Shown here one piece after another: positions 9,988 through 17,911 of a stretch of DNA of 64,000 nucleotides. Numbering within the stretch: position 1 is the stretch's first letter; each line of letters begins with the position of its first letter. Under the pieces are notes generated by a model, which saw only the letters and a list, made by a program, of their open reading frames with translations, had not been told where the DNA came from and did no database searches. Both the position numbers and the translations under genes were made by a program. Origin of the DNA: Saccharomonospora piscinae (GTDB taxonomy: Bacteria > Actinomycetota > Actinomycetes > Mycobacteriales > Pseudonocardiaceae); assembly GCF_005862235.1 (NCBI RefSeq), contig NZ_VCEK01000002.1, positions 518,436 through 582,435 of the forward strand, in the 5' to 3' direction.

Positions 9988-11130
9988 ATGCGGGTACTCC
10001 GCCGCGGCGACACCGGACCGGAAGTCGCCGAGATCAGGTCCATGCTCTCGGCTCTGGACCTCCTCCCAGCCGAGGCCAACGGACACGGATCGTTCTTCGA
10101 CCTGGCGGTCGAGCACGCCGTCCGCGCCTTCCAACAACAACGCGGGCTGATCACCGACGGTGTGGTCGGCCCTGCCACCTATCGGGCACTGCGCGGTTCG
10201 ACCTACCACCTCGGCAGCAGGCCGCTGGGGTACTCGGTGTCGACACCCGTGCACGGTGACGACGTCTTCGCGCTGCAGGAGCGACTCACCGAGCTCGGTT
10301 ACGACGCGGGCAGACCGGACGGCGGGTTCGGCCCGCAGACCGAACGCGCGCTGAAGAACTTCCAGCGCGACTACGGGCTGGTCGTCGACGGCATCTGCGG
10401 GCCGGGGACCGTGCGGGCGTTGCGGCAGCTGTCGCCGCGCGCGCGTGGTGGCCGGCCGGTGTTCCTTCGGGAGCAGGAGCATCTGCGCAGGGCCGGCCCC
10501 AGGCTGCGAGGCAAGCGCATCGTGATCGACCCCGGCCACGGTGGTCCCGACCTCGGGGTGTCCGTGAACGGCGTCAACGAGTCCGACATCGCGTGGGACC
10601 TCGCACGCAGGCTGGAAGGCCGGATGAAGGCCACCGGCATGGAGGCGCTGGTCTCGCGCGGACCGGACCACAGCCCGTCGGAGTTGCAGCGGGCGCAGTT
10701 CGCCAACGACGCGGGTGCGGACCTGTTCCTCTCCCTGCATTCGGACGGCAACCGCTCACCGCAGGCGCAGGGCGTGGCGAGCTTCCACTTCGGCACCGGC
10801 AACGGCACCACCTCCACGGTGGGGGAGCTGCTGGCCGGCTACATCCAGCGGGAACTCGCCGCGAGGACCAGCCTGCTGGACTGCCGCACCCATCCGAAGA
10901 CCTGGGACATCTTCACGCGTACGCGGTGCCCCGCTGTGCGGGTGGAGATCGGTTACCTCACCAACGGTCAGGACCGCGCCCGGCTGTCCGACCCCGCGTT
11001 CCGCGACGTGGTGGCCGAGGGTGTACTCATCGCCGTCAAGCGGCTGTACCTGCTCGGGGAGAACGACCAGCCGACGGGCACCTTCACCTTCGCCGACGTG
11101 CTGGCCCACGAACTGCTGCGAGCCGAGTAA
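9988..11130 (+). CDS. cwlM: CwlM, cytoplasmic amidase-fold regulator of peptidoglycan synthesis
   Basis: 380 residues. Two PG_binding_1 repeats (about 1-65 and 80-145) precede an Amidase_3 domain (about 175-360). Zinc-site features are kept: DPGHGG, the glutamate of NESDI, the histidine of SLHSDG, and the catalytic glutamate in VRVEIGYL. There is no signal peptide, so the protein is cytoplasmic. In mycobacteria CwlM is phosphorylated by PknB, activates MurA, and its other form binds MurJ and FhaA; all those partners except MurA are in this window. ATG 9988 is chosen for the GAGGAG site five bases upstream. Confidence 0.9.
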   Translation: MRVLRRGDTGPEVAEIRSMLSALDLLPAEANGHGSFFDLAVEHAVRAFQQQRGLITDGVVGPATYRALRGSTYHLGSRPLGYSVSTPVHGDDVFALQERLTELGYDAGRPDGGFGPQTERALKNFQRDYGLVVDGICGPGTVRALRQLSPRARGGRPVFLREQEHLRRAGPRLRGKRIVIDPGHGGPDLGVSVNGVNESDIAWDLARRLEGRMKATGMEALVSRGPDHSPSELQRAQFANDAGADLFLSLHSDGNRSPQAQGVASFHFGTGNGTTSTVGELLAGYIQRELAARTSLLDCRTHPKTWDIFTRTRCPAVRVEIGYLTNGQDRARLSDPAFRDVVAEGVLIAVKRLYLLGENDQPTGTFTFADVLAHELLRAE

Positions 11131-11132
11131 CT

Positions 11133-11231
11133 CCACAGTTGTCCACCCCCACCGGGGGACAACTGTGGATGGTTCGACTACTTGTCCACAGCCCTGTGGA
11201 TAACTTCACTACTTATCCACAGGGCTGTGGG
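11133..11231. other. Satellite DnaA-box cluster and hairpin between convergent genes
   Basis: A perfect 12-base inverted repeat (CCACAGTTGTCC at 11133-11144, GGACAACTGTGG at 11157-11168) is followed by DnaA boxes TTGTCCACA (11182-11190), TGTGGATAA (11195-11203, inverted) and TTATCCACA (11213-11221). All three are perfect matches to DnaA consensus forms. The block fills the gap between the stop codons of cwlM and the GNAT gene, about 9 kb left of dnaA. The hairpin may also end transcription from both sides. Confidence 0.7.
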
Positions 11232-11234
11232 TCA

Positions 11235-11873
11235 TCAGGCCCGCACCACGGTAGGTTCGGCCGTACTCACGCTCACCTGCCCGAGCAGCTTCTCCAGCGC
11301 CGCCTCGACATCGGCCTTCCACGACAGCCCGGAGCGCAACTCCAGGCGCAACCGCGGCCAGCGGGGATGCGGTCGCACCGTCTTGAACCCCACGCTGCGC
11401 AGGAAGGCGGCGGGCACCACGCAGACGTGCTCCTCATCCCCGGACTCGGGAGCCGCGTCACCGAACGCCTCCACCGCGCGGACCCCGCGCCGGGTGAGGT
11501 CGGCGACGACGGCCTGAATCAGCGCCCGCCCCATCCCGCCGCCACGGAACTCCGGGAGCACGTGAAACGCCGTCAGCAGCACCGCGTCGGCACTCGGCGG
11601 TGACGTGGGGAAGGCCCCCGACCTCGGCACCGCGTTCGGCGGCGCGTACAGCACGAAACCCACCGGAAGCTCGTCGCTATACACGACCCGCCCGCACGAG
11701 CCCCACTCCAGCAGCACGGACGACACCCAGGCTTCCTTCTCCACCTCGGTCTCGCCGTACTCCTCGGCCTGCTCCTTCAGGTGCGGAGCGACCTCCCAGA
11801 ACACGCAGCGACGACAGCTCAACGGGAGCTGTTCGAGGTTGTCCAGCGTGACGCCGACGACCCGTCGCGACAC
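11235..11873 (-). CDS. GNAT family N-acetyltransferase (Rv3916c-like)
   Basis: 212 residues. The acetyl-CoA binding signature is clear in the middle (FHVLPEFRGGGMGRALIQA, about 110-128). An N-terminal Cys pair (LSCRRCVFWE) and a C-terminal Arg/Leu-rich strand are typical of this subfamily. I chose GTG 11873 because GGGAGG lies four bases before it; an ATG at 11924 in frame lacks a site. The gene sits between cwlM and the aminotransferase, as Rv3916c sits between cwlM and parB. The acetyl acceptor is unknown. Confidence 0.82.
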   Translation of the reverse strand: MSRRVVGVTLDNLEQLPLSCRRCVFWEVAPHLKEQAEEYGETEVEKEAWVSSVLLEWGSCGRVVYSDELPVGFVLYAPPNAVPRSGAFPTSPPSADAVLLTAFHVLPEFRGGGMGRALIQAVVADLTRRGVRAVEAFGDAAPESGDEEHVCVVPAAFLRSVGFKTVRPHPRWPRLRLELRSGLSWKADVEAALEKLLGQVSVSTAEPTVVRA

Positions 11874-12086
11874 CGAACCTCCCAAGTCGTTCCACACGTG
11901 GTCGCCGGCTCGCCCCGCAAGCATCGACCGCCGAAATCCCGCCCGAGCATATGGGTCTGTGAGAAGCCCCGCCAAGCCCGAGGCACGCCCCGGGATCGAA
12001 GTTACACTCGAGTCACGCCCGACCAGCAGGGGACAGCCCGCGACGACCAGACAAGCTTCCTTCGTGAAGCGGAAGCGAAGTGTGCG

Positions 12087-13427
12087 ATGACTTCCTCCCA
12101 GCCGCCTCACCTGCCGCAGCACCGGCAGGGCTCCGAGCCGGGTCGACAGAACCTCGACCCCCATCTCGACCGTTACGCCGCGCGTACCGCGGGCATGACG
12201 GCGTCGGAGATCCGAGCGCTGTTCGCGGTCGCGAGCCGCCCCGAGGTCGTCTCCCTGGCGGGAGGCATGCCGAACCTGACCGCCCTTCCGCTCGACTCGC
12301 TGTCGACACAGATGGCCGAGGTCGTGGCCGACGAGGGACTGGTGGCGCTGCAGTACGGCTCGGCGCAGGGCGTGCCCACGCTGCGGGAGCAGATCTGCGA
12401 CGTGATGGCGATGGAGGGAATCACCGCCCATCCCGACGACGTGGTGGTGACGGTCGGCTCGCAGATGGGTCTGGACATGGTGACCAGGCTGTTCTGCGAT
12501 CCCGGCGACGTCATCATCGCGGAGGGCCCGTCGTACGTGGGCGCGCTCGGTTCCTTCGCCGCCTACCAGGCGAACGTCGTCCACGTCACGATGGACGACG
12601 ACGGGTTGGTGCCCGACGCGCTGCGCGCAGCGCTCGCCCAGGCGAAGAACGCGGGTCAGCGGGTCAAGTGCCTGTACACGATCCCGAACTTCCACAACCC
12701 CGCCGGTGTGACGCTGTCCGGCCCGCGAAGAGCCGAGATCGTGGCGATCTGCGCCGAGCACGACGTGCTGGTGATCGAGGACAACCCGTACGGGCTTCTC
12801 GGCTTCGACGGGCAGACCTACCCGTCACTGCGCTCGCTCGACCCCGAGAACGTCGTCTATCTCGGTTCGTTCTCCAAGACGTTCGCGTCCGGACTGCGGG
12901 TGGGCTGGGTCCTGGCGCCGCACGCGGTGCGCGAGAAGCTCGTGCTGGCCGCCGAGTCCGCCACCCTGTGCCCGCCGACGCTGAACCAGCTCGTGGTGTC
13001 CAAGTACCTGAGCACCCACGACTGGAAGGGCCAGATCAAGACGTTCCGCGAGAACTACCGCGAGCGACGTGACGCCATGCTGTCGGCGCTGGAACAGCAT
13101 CTGCCCTCGGGCTGCACCTGGACACGCCCCGACGGCGGTTTCTACGTGTGGGTGACGGTCCCCGAGGGCATCGACACCAAGGCCATGCTGCCGAGGGCCG
13201 TCACGGCACGGGTGGCGTACGCTTCCGGCACCGGCTTCTACGCCGACGGCTTCGGCAGCAGGCAGATGCGCCTGTCGTTCTGCTATCCCACTCCGGAACG
13301 CATCCGGGAGGGCGTGCGGCGGCTCGCGGGGGTGCTGGAGTCCGAGCAGGAACTCGTGCGCACCTTCGGTCACGTCAGCACCCGCTCGGTGTCGGGACCG
13401 CAGTTCCCCGGACCCGACACGGCCTAG
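12087..13427 (+). CDS. PLP-dependent aminotransferase, class I/II (2-aminoadipate/aromatic type)
   Basis: 446 residues. Fold type I aminotransferase without the N-terminal GntR domain of MocR regulators. Recognisable parts: substrate-binding SLAGGMPN near residue 57, the PYG loop in EDNPYGLLGF, the PLP lysine in GSFSKTFASGLRVGW (about 263), and the C-terminal RLSFCYP arginine that binds the substrate carboxylate. ATG 12087 is chosen because homologues start near here; no strong ribosome binding site is visible. It lies 49 bases upstream of the D-Ala-D-Ala ligase-like gene and may share its transcript. The natural substrate cannot be decided. Confidence 0.85.
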   Translation: MTSSQPPHLPQHRQGSEPGRQNLDPHLDRYAARTAGMTASEIRALFAVASRPEVVSLAGGMPNLTALPLDSLSTQMAEVVADEGLVALQYGSAQGVPTLREQICDVMAMEGITAHPDDVVVTVGSQMGLDMVTRLFCDPGDVIIAEGPSYVGALGSFAAYQANVVHVTMDDDGLVPDALRAALAQAKNAGQRVKCLYTIPNFHNPAGVTLSGPRRAEIVAICAEHDVLVIEDNPYGLLGFDGQTYPSLRSLDPENVVYLGSFSKTFASGLRVGWVLAPHAVREKLVLAAESATLCPPTLNQLVVSKYLSTHDWKGQIKTFRENYRERRDAMLSALEQHLPSGCTWTRPDGGFYVWVTVPEGIDTKAMLPRAVTARVAYASGTGFYADGFGSRQMRLSFCYPTPERIREGVRRLAGVLESEQELVRTFGHVSTRSVSGPQFPGPDTA

Positions 13428-13476
13428 CCGAGCCCGCGTTCCCGTCCCGATCCGCACCAGCCAAGGAGCACCCGAG

Positions 13477-14427
13477 TTGGCCGAACCTACTGTCGCCGTT
13501 CTCGCAGGCGGTCTGTCGCACGAGCGGGAGGTCTCGCTGCGATCCGGGCGCAGGCTGTCCGTGGCGCTGCGCGAGGAGGGCCTCACGGTACGCGAGTGGG
13601 ACACCGACTCCGGCCTGCTCGACCGGTTGAAGGCGGAGAAGCCGGACGCCGCGGTCGTGGCGCTGCACGGGGGTGAGGGCGAGAACGGCTCGGTGCAGAC
13701 AGTGCTGGAGATGCTGGGCGTACCGTTCGTCGGCACCAGCTCGGACGGCTGCCGCCGGGCTTGGGACAAACCGATCGCCAAGGCGCTCGCCGCCGAGGCC
13801 GGATTCACCACCCCCGAGTGGGTGTCGCTGCCGCACAGCACGTTCCGCGAGCTGGGCGCGAGGCAGGTACTCGACGCGATGGTCGAGCGGCTGGGGCTGC
13901 CGCTCATCCTCAAGCCCGACCAGGGTGGATCGGCGCTCGGCGCCCAGGTGGTGCGGGACGCGGCCGATCTTCCGGCCGCGATGGTCGGGTGCTTCGCCTA
14001 CGGCGACACGGTGCTCGCCGAGCGACTCGTCGACGGCGTCGAGGTGTCCGTCACCGTCGTCGAACGCGACGGGGGACCGGAGGCACTGCCCGCCGTGGAG
14101 ATCGTGCCCGAGGGCGGTGTGTACGACTACACCGCGCGCTACACCGCCGGGCTGACCGACTTCTTCGCTCCCGCGCGACTGACCGAGGACACGGCCGCGG
14201 CGGTGGGGGAGTTGGCCGTCGGCGCGCACACCCTGCTGGGGCTGCGCGACATCTCCCGCACCGACGCGATGATCACCGCCGACGGGACCGTCCACTTCCT
14301 CGAGGTGAACTCGTCACCCGGACTCACCGAGACATCGACGGTGCCGATGGCACTGGAAGCGGCGGGAACCTCGCTCGGTGGGGTCTTCGCCGATCTCGTA
14401 CAGCGCGCGGTCGCCCGAGCGAGTTGA
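13477..14427 (+). CDS. D-alanine--D-alanine ligase-like ATP-grasp protein
   Basis: 316 residues. Ddl enzymes join two D-alanines for the peptidoglycan stem. Features: N-terminal AVLAGGLSHEREVSLRSG, the HGGEGENGS loop, ATP-grasp lysines (DKPIAKALA, LILKPDQGGSALG) and the metal-binding ExN in FLEVNSSPGLTE. A TTG start at 13477 is supported by AAGGAG eight bases upstream. The location next to parB is shared by related actinomycetes, but a housekeeping ddl usually lies elsewhere (near leuD/thiL), so this may be a second copy or a relative with another substrate. Confidence 0.82.
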   Translation: MAEPTVAVLAGGLSHEREVSLRSGRRLSVALREEGLTVREWDTDSGLLDRLKAEKPDAAVVALHGGEGENGSVQTVLEMLGVPFVGTSSDGCRRAWDKPIAKALAAEAGFTTPEWVSLPHSTFRELGARQVLDAMVERLGLPLILKPDQGGSALGAQVVRDAADLPAAMVGCFAYGDTVLAERLVDGVEVSVTVVERDGGPEALPAVEIVPEGGVYDYTARYTAGLTDFFAPARLTEDTAAAVGELAVGAHTLLGLRDISRTDAMITADGTVHFLEVNSSPGLTETSTVPMALEAAGTSLGGVFADLVQRAVARAS

Positions 14428-14460
14428 TCGGCCGGGTGGGAAGCCCACCACGGCCGATCA
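14425..14460. terminator. Bidirectional terminator between ddl-like gene and parB
   Basis: TGATCGGCCG with GGTGGG on the left (14425-14440) pairs with CCCACCA and CGGCCGATCA on the right (14444-14460), leaving one bulge and a three-base loop. It starts at the stop codon of the ddl-like gene and faces the end of parB, so it can serve both convergent units. Confidence 0.7.
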
Positions 14461-14492
14461 GTAAAACCTCACCGTGACGAAACGACCTGGTG

Positions 14493-15503
14493 TCATAGGT
14501 CGTCTATTTGCGATGCCCGATTTGCCCGGTTTGGCGCCATCAGGCCGATGATGCGCTCCAGGTCGTCCGCCGAGCCGAACTCGACGACGATCCGGCCCTT
14601 GCGACGGCCGACATCCACCTTCACCCGCGTGTCGAAGGCATCCGACAGCCGCTCGGCCAGTCCGTCCACGCCGGGCATCTCCGTCGGCGTGCGAGCCTGC
14701 TTCTTCGGCTTCGACTTCGACTCGCTGCGGGAGAGCGTCACGGCCTCCTCGGTCGCCCGCACCGATAGCCCCTCGGCCACGATGCGCGCCGCCAGCTCCT
14801 CCTGCCGATCCGCGTCGTCGAGCGACAGCAGTGCGCGTGCGTGCCCGGCCGACAGCACTCCCGCCGCGACGCGGCGCTGCACGGGCAGCGGGAGCCGCAG
14901 CAGCCGGATCGTATTGGTGATCACCGGGCGGCTGCGTCCGATCCGGGACGCGAGGTCCTCGTGGGTCACACCGAACTCGTCCAGCAACTGCTGGTACGCG
15001 GCGGCCTCCTCCAGCGGGTTGAGCTGCACCCGGTGGATGTTCTCCAGCAGTGCGTCCCGCAGCATCGCCTCGTCGGCGGTACTGCGGACGATGGCGGGGA
15101 TGACCTCCAGATCGGCCTGCTGCGCCGCGCGCAACCGGCGCTCACCCATGACGAGTTCGTACTCGTCACCCGGAAGCCGACGCACCACGATGGGTTGCAT
15201 GAGGCCGAACTCGCGGATGGAGTGCTCCAGCTCCGCCAGCGCCTCCTGGTCGAAGACCTGCCGCGGCTGCTTCGGGTTCGGCTTGACCGACCCGACCGGG
15301 ACCTCGCGATAGACGGCGCCCGCCACCTCGCCACCGCTCTCACGGATGGCCCCGTTCGCCGCGAACCAACCCGTGTCGTCCTTGGTCCCCACGGTCCCGG
15401 CCGGGTTGGGCACGCTGGGGGTCTCGGGGATCTCGGATTCGACCGGTCCCGTCGGAATCAACGCCGCGAGCCCGCGGCCGAGCCCCCCTCTGCGCTCGTT
15501 CAT
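14493..15503 (-). CDS. parB: Chromosome partitioning protein ParB
   Basis: 336 residues. ParB binds parS, slides as a CTP-dependent clamp and spreads. The N-terminal peptide [14 protein letters not shown], which contacts ParA, is at 4-17. The CTPase/ParB domain spans about 70-170 ([19 protein letters not shown]) and a helix-turn-helix region follows (about 175-235). The C-terminal dimerisation helices lie after a Lys-rich linker. Start ATG 15503 has GGGAG eight bases upstream and overlaps the parA stop codon (ATGA). Three parS sites are found 0.9-1.8 kb upstream. Confidence 0.97.
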   Translation of the reverse strand: MNERRGGLGRGLAALIPTGPVESEIPETPSVPNPAGTVGTKDDTGWFAANGAIRESGGEVAGAVYREVPVGSVKPNPKQPRQVFDQEALAELEHSIREFGLMQPIVVRRLPGDEYELVMGERRLRAAQQADLEVIPAIVRSTADEAMLRDALLENIHRVQLNPLEEAAAYQQLLDEFGVTHEDLASRIGRSRPVITNTIRLLRLPLPVQRRVAAGVLSAGHARALLSLDDADRQEELAARIVAEGLSVRATEEAVTLSRSESKSKPKKQARTPTEMPGVDGLAERLSDAFDTRVKVDVGRRKGRIVVEFGSADDLERIIGLMAPNRANRASQIDDL

Positions 15504-16402
15504 GGTCGTAGCTCCCTGTTCGTCCCACGCTCGGCGACCTCACGGGCCGCGTCCACATAACTCATCGCTCCACGGGAACCCGGGTCGTAGCCCAGCACGG
15601 TCTGCCCGTATCCGGGTGCCTCCGACACCTTCACGCTCCTCGGGATAATCGTCTTGAGTACGACGTCGCCGAAGTGCCGCCGCACTTCCTGCGTCACCTG
15701 GTCCGCCAGCTTGGTGCGTCCGTCGTACATGGTGAGCAGGATGGTCGAGACGGTGAGCGTCTGATTCAGATGACGCTGCACCAGCTCGATGTTGTTCAGC
15801 AACTGACCGAGCCCCTCCAGGGCGTAGTACTCGCACTGGATGGGGATCAGCACCTCGTCCGCGGCCACGAGCGCGTTCACCGTGAGCAGTCCGAGTGAGG
15901 GTGGGCAGTCGATGAAGACGTAGTCGACGTCGATCGCTTCGAGCGCCTCCCGGGTGAGCCCCTCTTTCAGGCGCGCCTCCCGCTGCGCCATCGACACCAG
16001 CTCGATTTCGGCGCCGGCCAGATCGATGGTCGCGGGAATGCAGAGCAGGTTCTCCGACTGCGTACTCGCCTGCGCGGCGTCCGCCAGGGTCGTCTCCCCG
16101 AGCAGCAGCTCGTAGACCGACGGGGTGCCGGACCGGTGGTCCACGTCCAGAGCGGTGCTGGCGTTGCCCTGCGGGTCGAGGTCGATGACGAGCGTGCGGA
16201 CACCGTGCAGGGCCAGCCCGGCGGCGAGGTTGACCGTGCTCGTCGTCTTGCCGACGCCGCCCTTCTGGTTCGCCACCGTGATGACGCGCCTGCGCGCAGG
16301 ACGTGGCATGGAGTTCGCGTCGGGGTGGAGGACGCGGGCGGCACGCAGTGCCTCCTCGGCGATGGGAGTGCCACCGATTCCGGTTCCCGGGGCGTGGCTC
16401 AT
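15500..16402 (-). CDS. parA: Chromosome partitioning ATPase ParA
   Basis: 300 residues. Walker-type ATPase that segregates ParB-parS complexes. The deviant Walker A motif KGGVGKTT is near residue 50, with FIDCPPSLG as Walker B near 150. I place the start at ATG 16402 because the in-frame sequence upstream runs into the parS site and has no ribosome binding site; the start is uncertain and the GGGTGGTG before it is only a weak site. The stop overlaps the parB start by four bases. The perfect parS at 16433 lies in its 5' leader, so ParB may feed back on this operon. Confidence 0.95.
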   Translation of the reverse strand: MSHAPGTGIGGTPIAEEALRAARVLHPDANSMPRPARRRVITVANQKGGVGKTTSTVNLAAGLALHGVRTLVIDLDPQGNASTALDVDHRSGTPSVYELLLGETTLADAAQASTQSENLLCIPATIDLAGAEIELVSMAQREARLKEGLTREALEAIDVDYVFIDCPPSLGLLTVNALVAADEVLIPIQCEYYALEGLGQLLNNIELVQRHLNQTLTVSTILLTMYDGRTKLADQVTQEVRRHFGDVVLKTIIPRSVKVSEAPGYGQTVLGYDPGSRGAMSYVDAAREVAERGTNRELRP

Positions 16403-16432
16403 CGAGCACCACCCCGAACCGTCGCGCTGCGC

Positions 16433-16448
16433 TGTTTCACGTGGAACA
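16433..16448. promoter_or_regulatory. parS site 1
   Basis: TGTTTCACGTGGAACA is an exact match to the actinobacterial parS centromere. It lies between rsmG and parA, 31 bases before the parA start. Confidence 0.95.
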
Positions 16449-16490
16449 TCCGCCGCTCCGTACTGGTCGTCATTCGCTGAGCCAATCCTC

Positions 16491-17189
16491 TCAGTGCTTC
16501 TTCCGTGCGCGTCGCCGCGCAACTCCGGGCGCCCCCGACTCCACCCGTTCGATGGCCACCACGGTGGTCGGCGTCGCGAGAACCCCCACGCCGCACCGTT
16601 CGATCTTCGGCTCGCCGCCCCCCAGCCTCCGCACGGCCGCCCGGTCCCGTTCGATCTCGTCCGCCGCCGTCTGTCCCTTCAACGCGAGTAGCGTCCCTGA
16701 GGGACGCACCAGCGGCAGGCACCACTCGGCCAGCCGTGCCAGGGGAGCGACCGCCCGGGCGGTCACGACGTCGGCGGCCTCGATCCGGCGTCGCACCCCC
16801 TTTTCCTCGGCGCGGCCTCGCTCCACCGTCACGGAGACATCGAGCAGGTCCGCCACTTCCGCCAGCCAGTCGACCCGGCGGGCCATGGGTTCGAGAAGAA
16901 CAATATCGAGATCCGGGCGCGCGATGGCGAGAGGTAATCCCGGGAACCCCGCACCGGAGCCTACATCGATCACGCGCGCACCGGTGGGCACACGTTCCTG
17001 GAGCACGGCCGAGTTGAGCACGTGCCGATCCCAGAGTCGGTCGACCTCGCGAGGGCCGATGAGTCCGCGCTCCACGCCGTGCGAAGCCAGCGTCGCGACG
17101 AACGTCGCCGCCACCTCCGCGCGGTCTCCGAACACGAGGTGAGCTTCCGCGGGCACCACAGACGCCTCGCCGTTCGCCTCCAATGACAC
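16491..17189 (-). CDS. rsmG: 16S rRNA (guanine527-N7)-methyltransferase RsmG
   Basis: 232 residues. It transfers a methyl group from SAM to N7 of G527 in 16S rRNA; loss gives low-level streptomycin resistance. SAM motif VIDVGSGAGFPGLPLA at about 70-85, LLEPMARRVDWL at about 98-109, and VTARAVAPL at about 142-150 are typical of GidB. The C-terminal end is Arg/Lys-rich. GTG 17189 is very close to a GGGAGGAG site; the TTG two codons inside (17183) has better spacing and may be the true start. It lies between two parS sites. Confidence 0.93.
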   Translation of the reverse strand: MSLEANGEASVVPAEAHLVFGDRAEVAATFVATLASHGVERGLIGPREVDRLWDRHVLNSAVLQERVPTGARVIDVGSGAGFPGLPLAIARPDLDIVLLEPMARRVDWLAEVADLLDVSVTVERGRAEEKGVRRRIEAADVVTARAVAPLARLAEWCLPLVRPSGTLLALKGQTAADEIERDRAAVRRLGGGEPKIERCGVGVLATPTTVVAIERVESGAPGVARRRARKKH

Positions 17190-17203
17190 TCCTCCCGGAC
17201 GAC

Positions 17204-17219
17204 TGTTCCACGTGAAACA
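17204..17219. promoter_or_regulatory. parS site 2
   Basis: TGTTCCACGTGAAACA is a parS variant, the reverse complement of TGTTTCACGTGGAACA. It lies 15 bases upstream of rsmG. Confidence 0.95.
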
Positions 17220-17272
17220 GACTGCGGTCGATTGTCCCCGATCACCGCCGAACGCCCGTGCCCGACTGCGCG

Positions 17273-17288
17273 TGTTTCACGTGGAACA
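17273..17288. promoter_or_regulatory. parS site 3
   Basis: TGTTTCACGTGGAACA, identical to site 1 and 54 bases from site 2. It sits between rsmG and the terminator of jag. Confidence 0.95.
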
Positions 17289-17290
17289 CG

Positions 17291-17328
17291 ACAACGGCCC
17301 GCCGGGACGCATCCCGGCGGGCCGTTGT
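17291..17328 (-). terminator. Strong hairpin terminator after jag
   Basis: ACAACGGCCCGCCGGGA (17291-17307) pairs perfectly with TCCCGGCGGGCCGTTGT (17312-17328), a 17-base stem with a four-base loop. It ends the leftward rpmH-jag transcript and directly abuts parS site 3. There is no T-tract. Confidence 0.8.
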
Positions 17329-17347
17329 GTGCTGACGGATCGTACGG

Positions 17348-17887
17348 CTACTCCGGTCGCACGACCACCCGGCGCTTGGGCTCCTCGCCTTCGCTCTCGC
17401 TCGTCACGCCGTCCACCGTCGCGACCGCGTCGTGAACGATCTTGCGCTCGAACGGGCTCATCGGCTGCAAGCGGGCCTTGTCTCCGGAGTCCCGCACCGA
17501 CTCGGCCGTCGTGCGACCCAGCTCCCGCAGTTCCTCGCGGCGGGCGGCCCGCCAGCCCGCCACGTCGAGCATCAGCCTGCTGCGCGCACCCGTGTCCTGC
17601 TGCACGGCGAGCCGCGTCAGCTCCTGCAGCGCCTCCAGCACCGTTCCCCGAGGCCCGACCAACTTGTCGAGATCCTCACCGCCGTCGATGCTCACGATCG
17701 CGCGGTCGGCCTCGACGTCGAGATCGATGTCGCCGTCGTAGTCGAGGATGTCCAGCAACCGCTCCAGGTAGTCACCCGCGACGTCGCCCTCGCGGACCAA
17801 CAGGTCGTCGCCGTCCTCCGCCTCGTCGGTCACCGCGGGCGCGGTGTCGTCCCGTTCCGCACCGATCACCTCGGCCGTATCGGACAT
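17348..17887 (-). CDS. jag: Jag/KhpB-type RNA-binding protein (KH and R3H domains)
   Basis: 179 residues. An acidic N-terminal region (1 to about 40) precedes a KH-like domain containing the GPRGTVLEALQELTR segment at about 77-92. The R3H domain follows, with the R...H pattern of SPFERKIVHDAV near 140. Jag proteins bind RNA and influence cell division and elongation in Gram-positive bacteria; the gene accompanies yidC almost everywhere. ATG 17887 has AAGGAGA seven bases upstream. It is the last gene of the leftward rpmH-rnpA-yidD-yidC-jag unit. Confidence 0.92.
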   Translation of the reverse strand: MSDTAEVIGAERDDTAPAVTDEAEDGDDLLVREGDVAGDYLERLLDILDYDGDIDLDVEADRAIVSIDGGEDLDKLVGPRGTVLEALQELTRLAVQQDTGARSRLMLDVAGWRAARREELRELGRTTAESVRDSGDKARLQPMSPFERKIVHDAVATVDGVTSESEGEEPKRRVVVRPE

Positions 17888-17911
17888 GTCGTCTCTCCTT
17901 CCAGCCCCGCG

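Noticed and set aside
11556..11569. GAGCACGTGAAACG, a parS-like half site
   Set aside because: Only the right half matches parS; the left arm is wrong and it lies within conserved GNAT codons.
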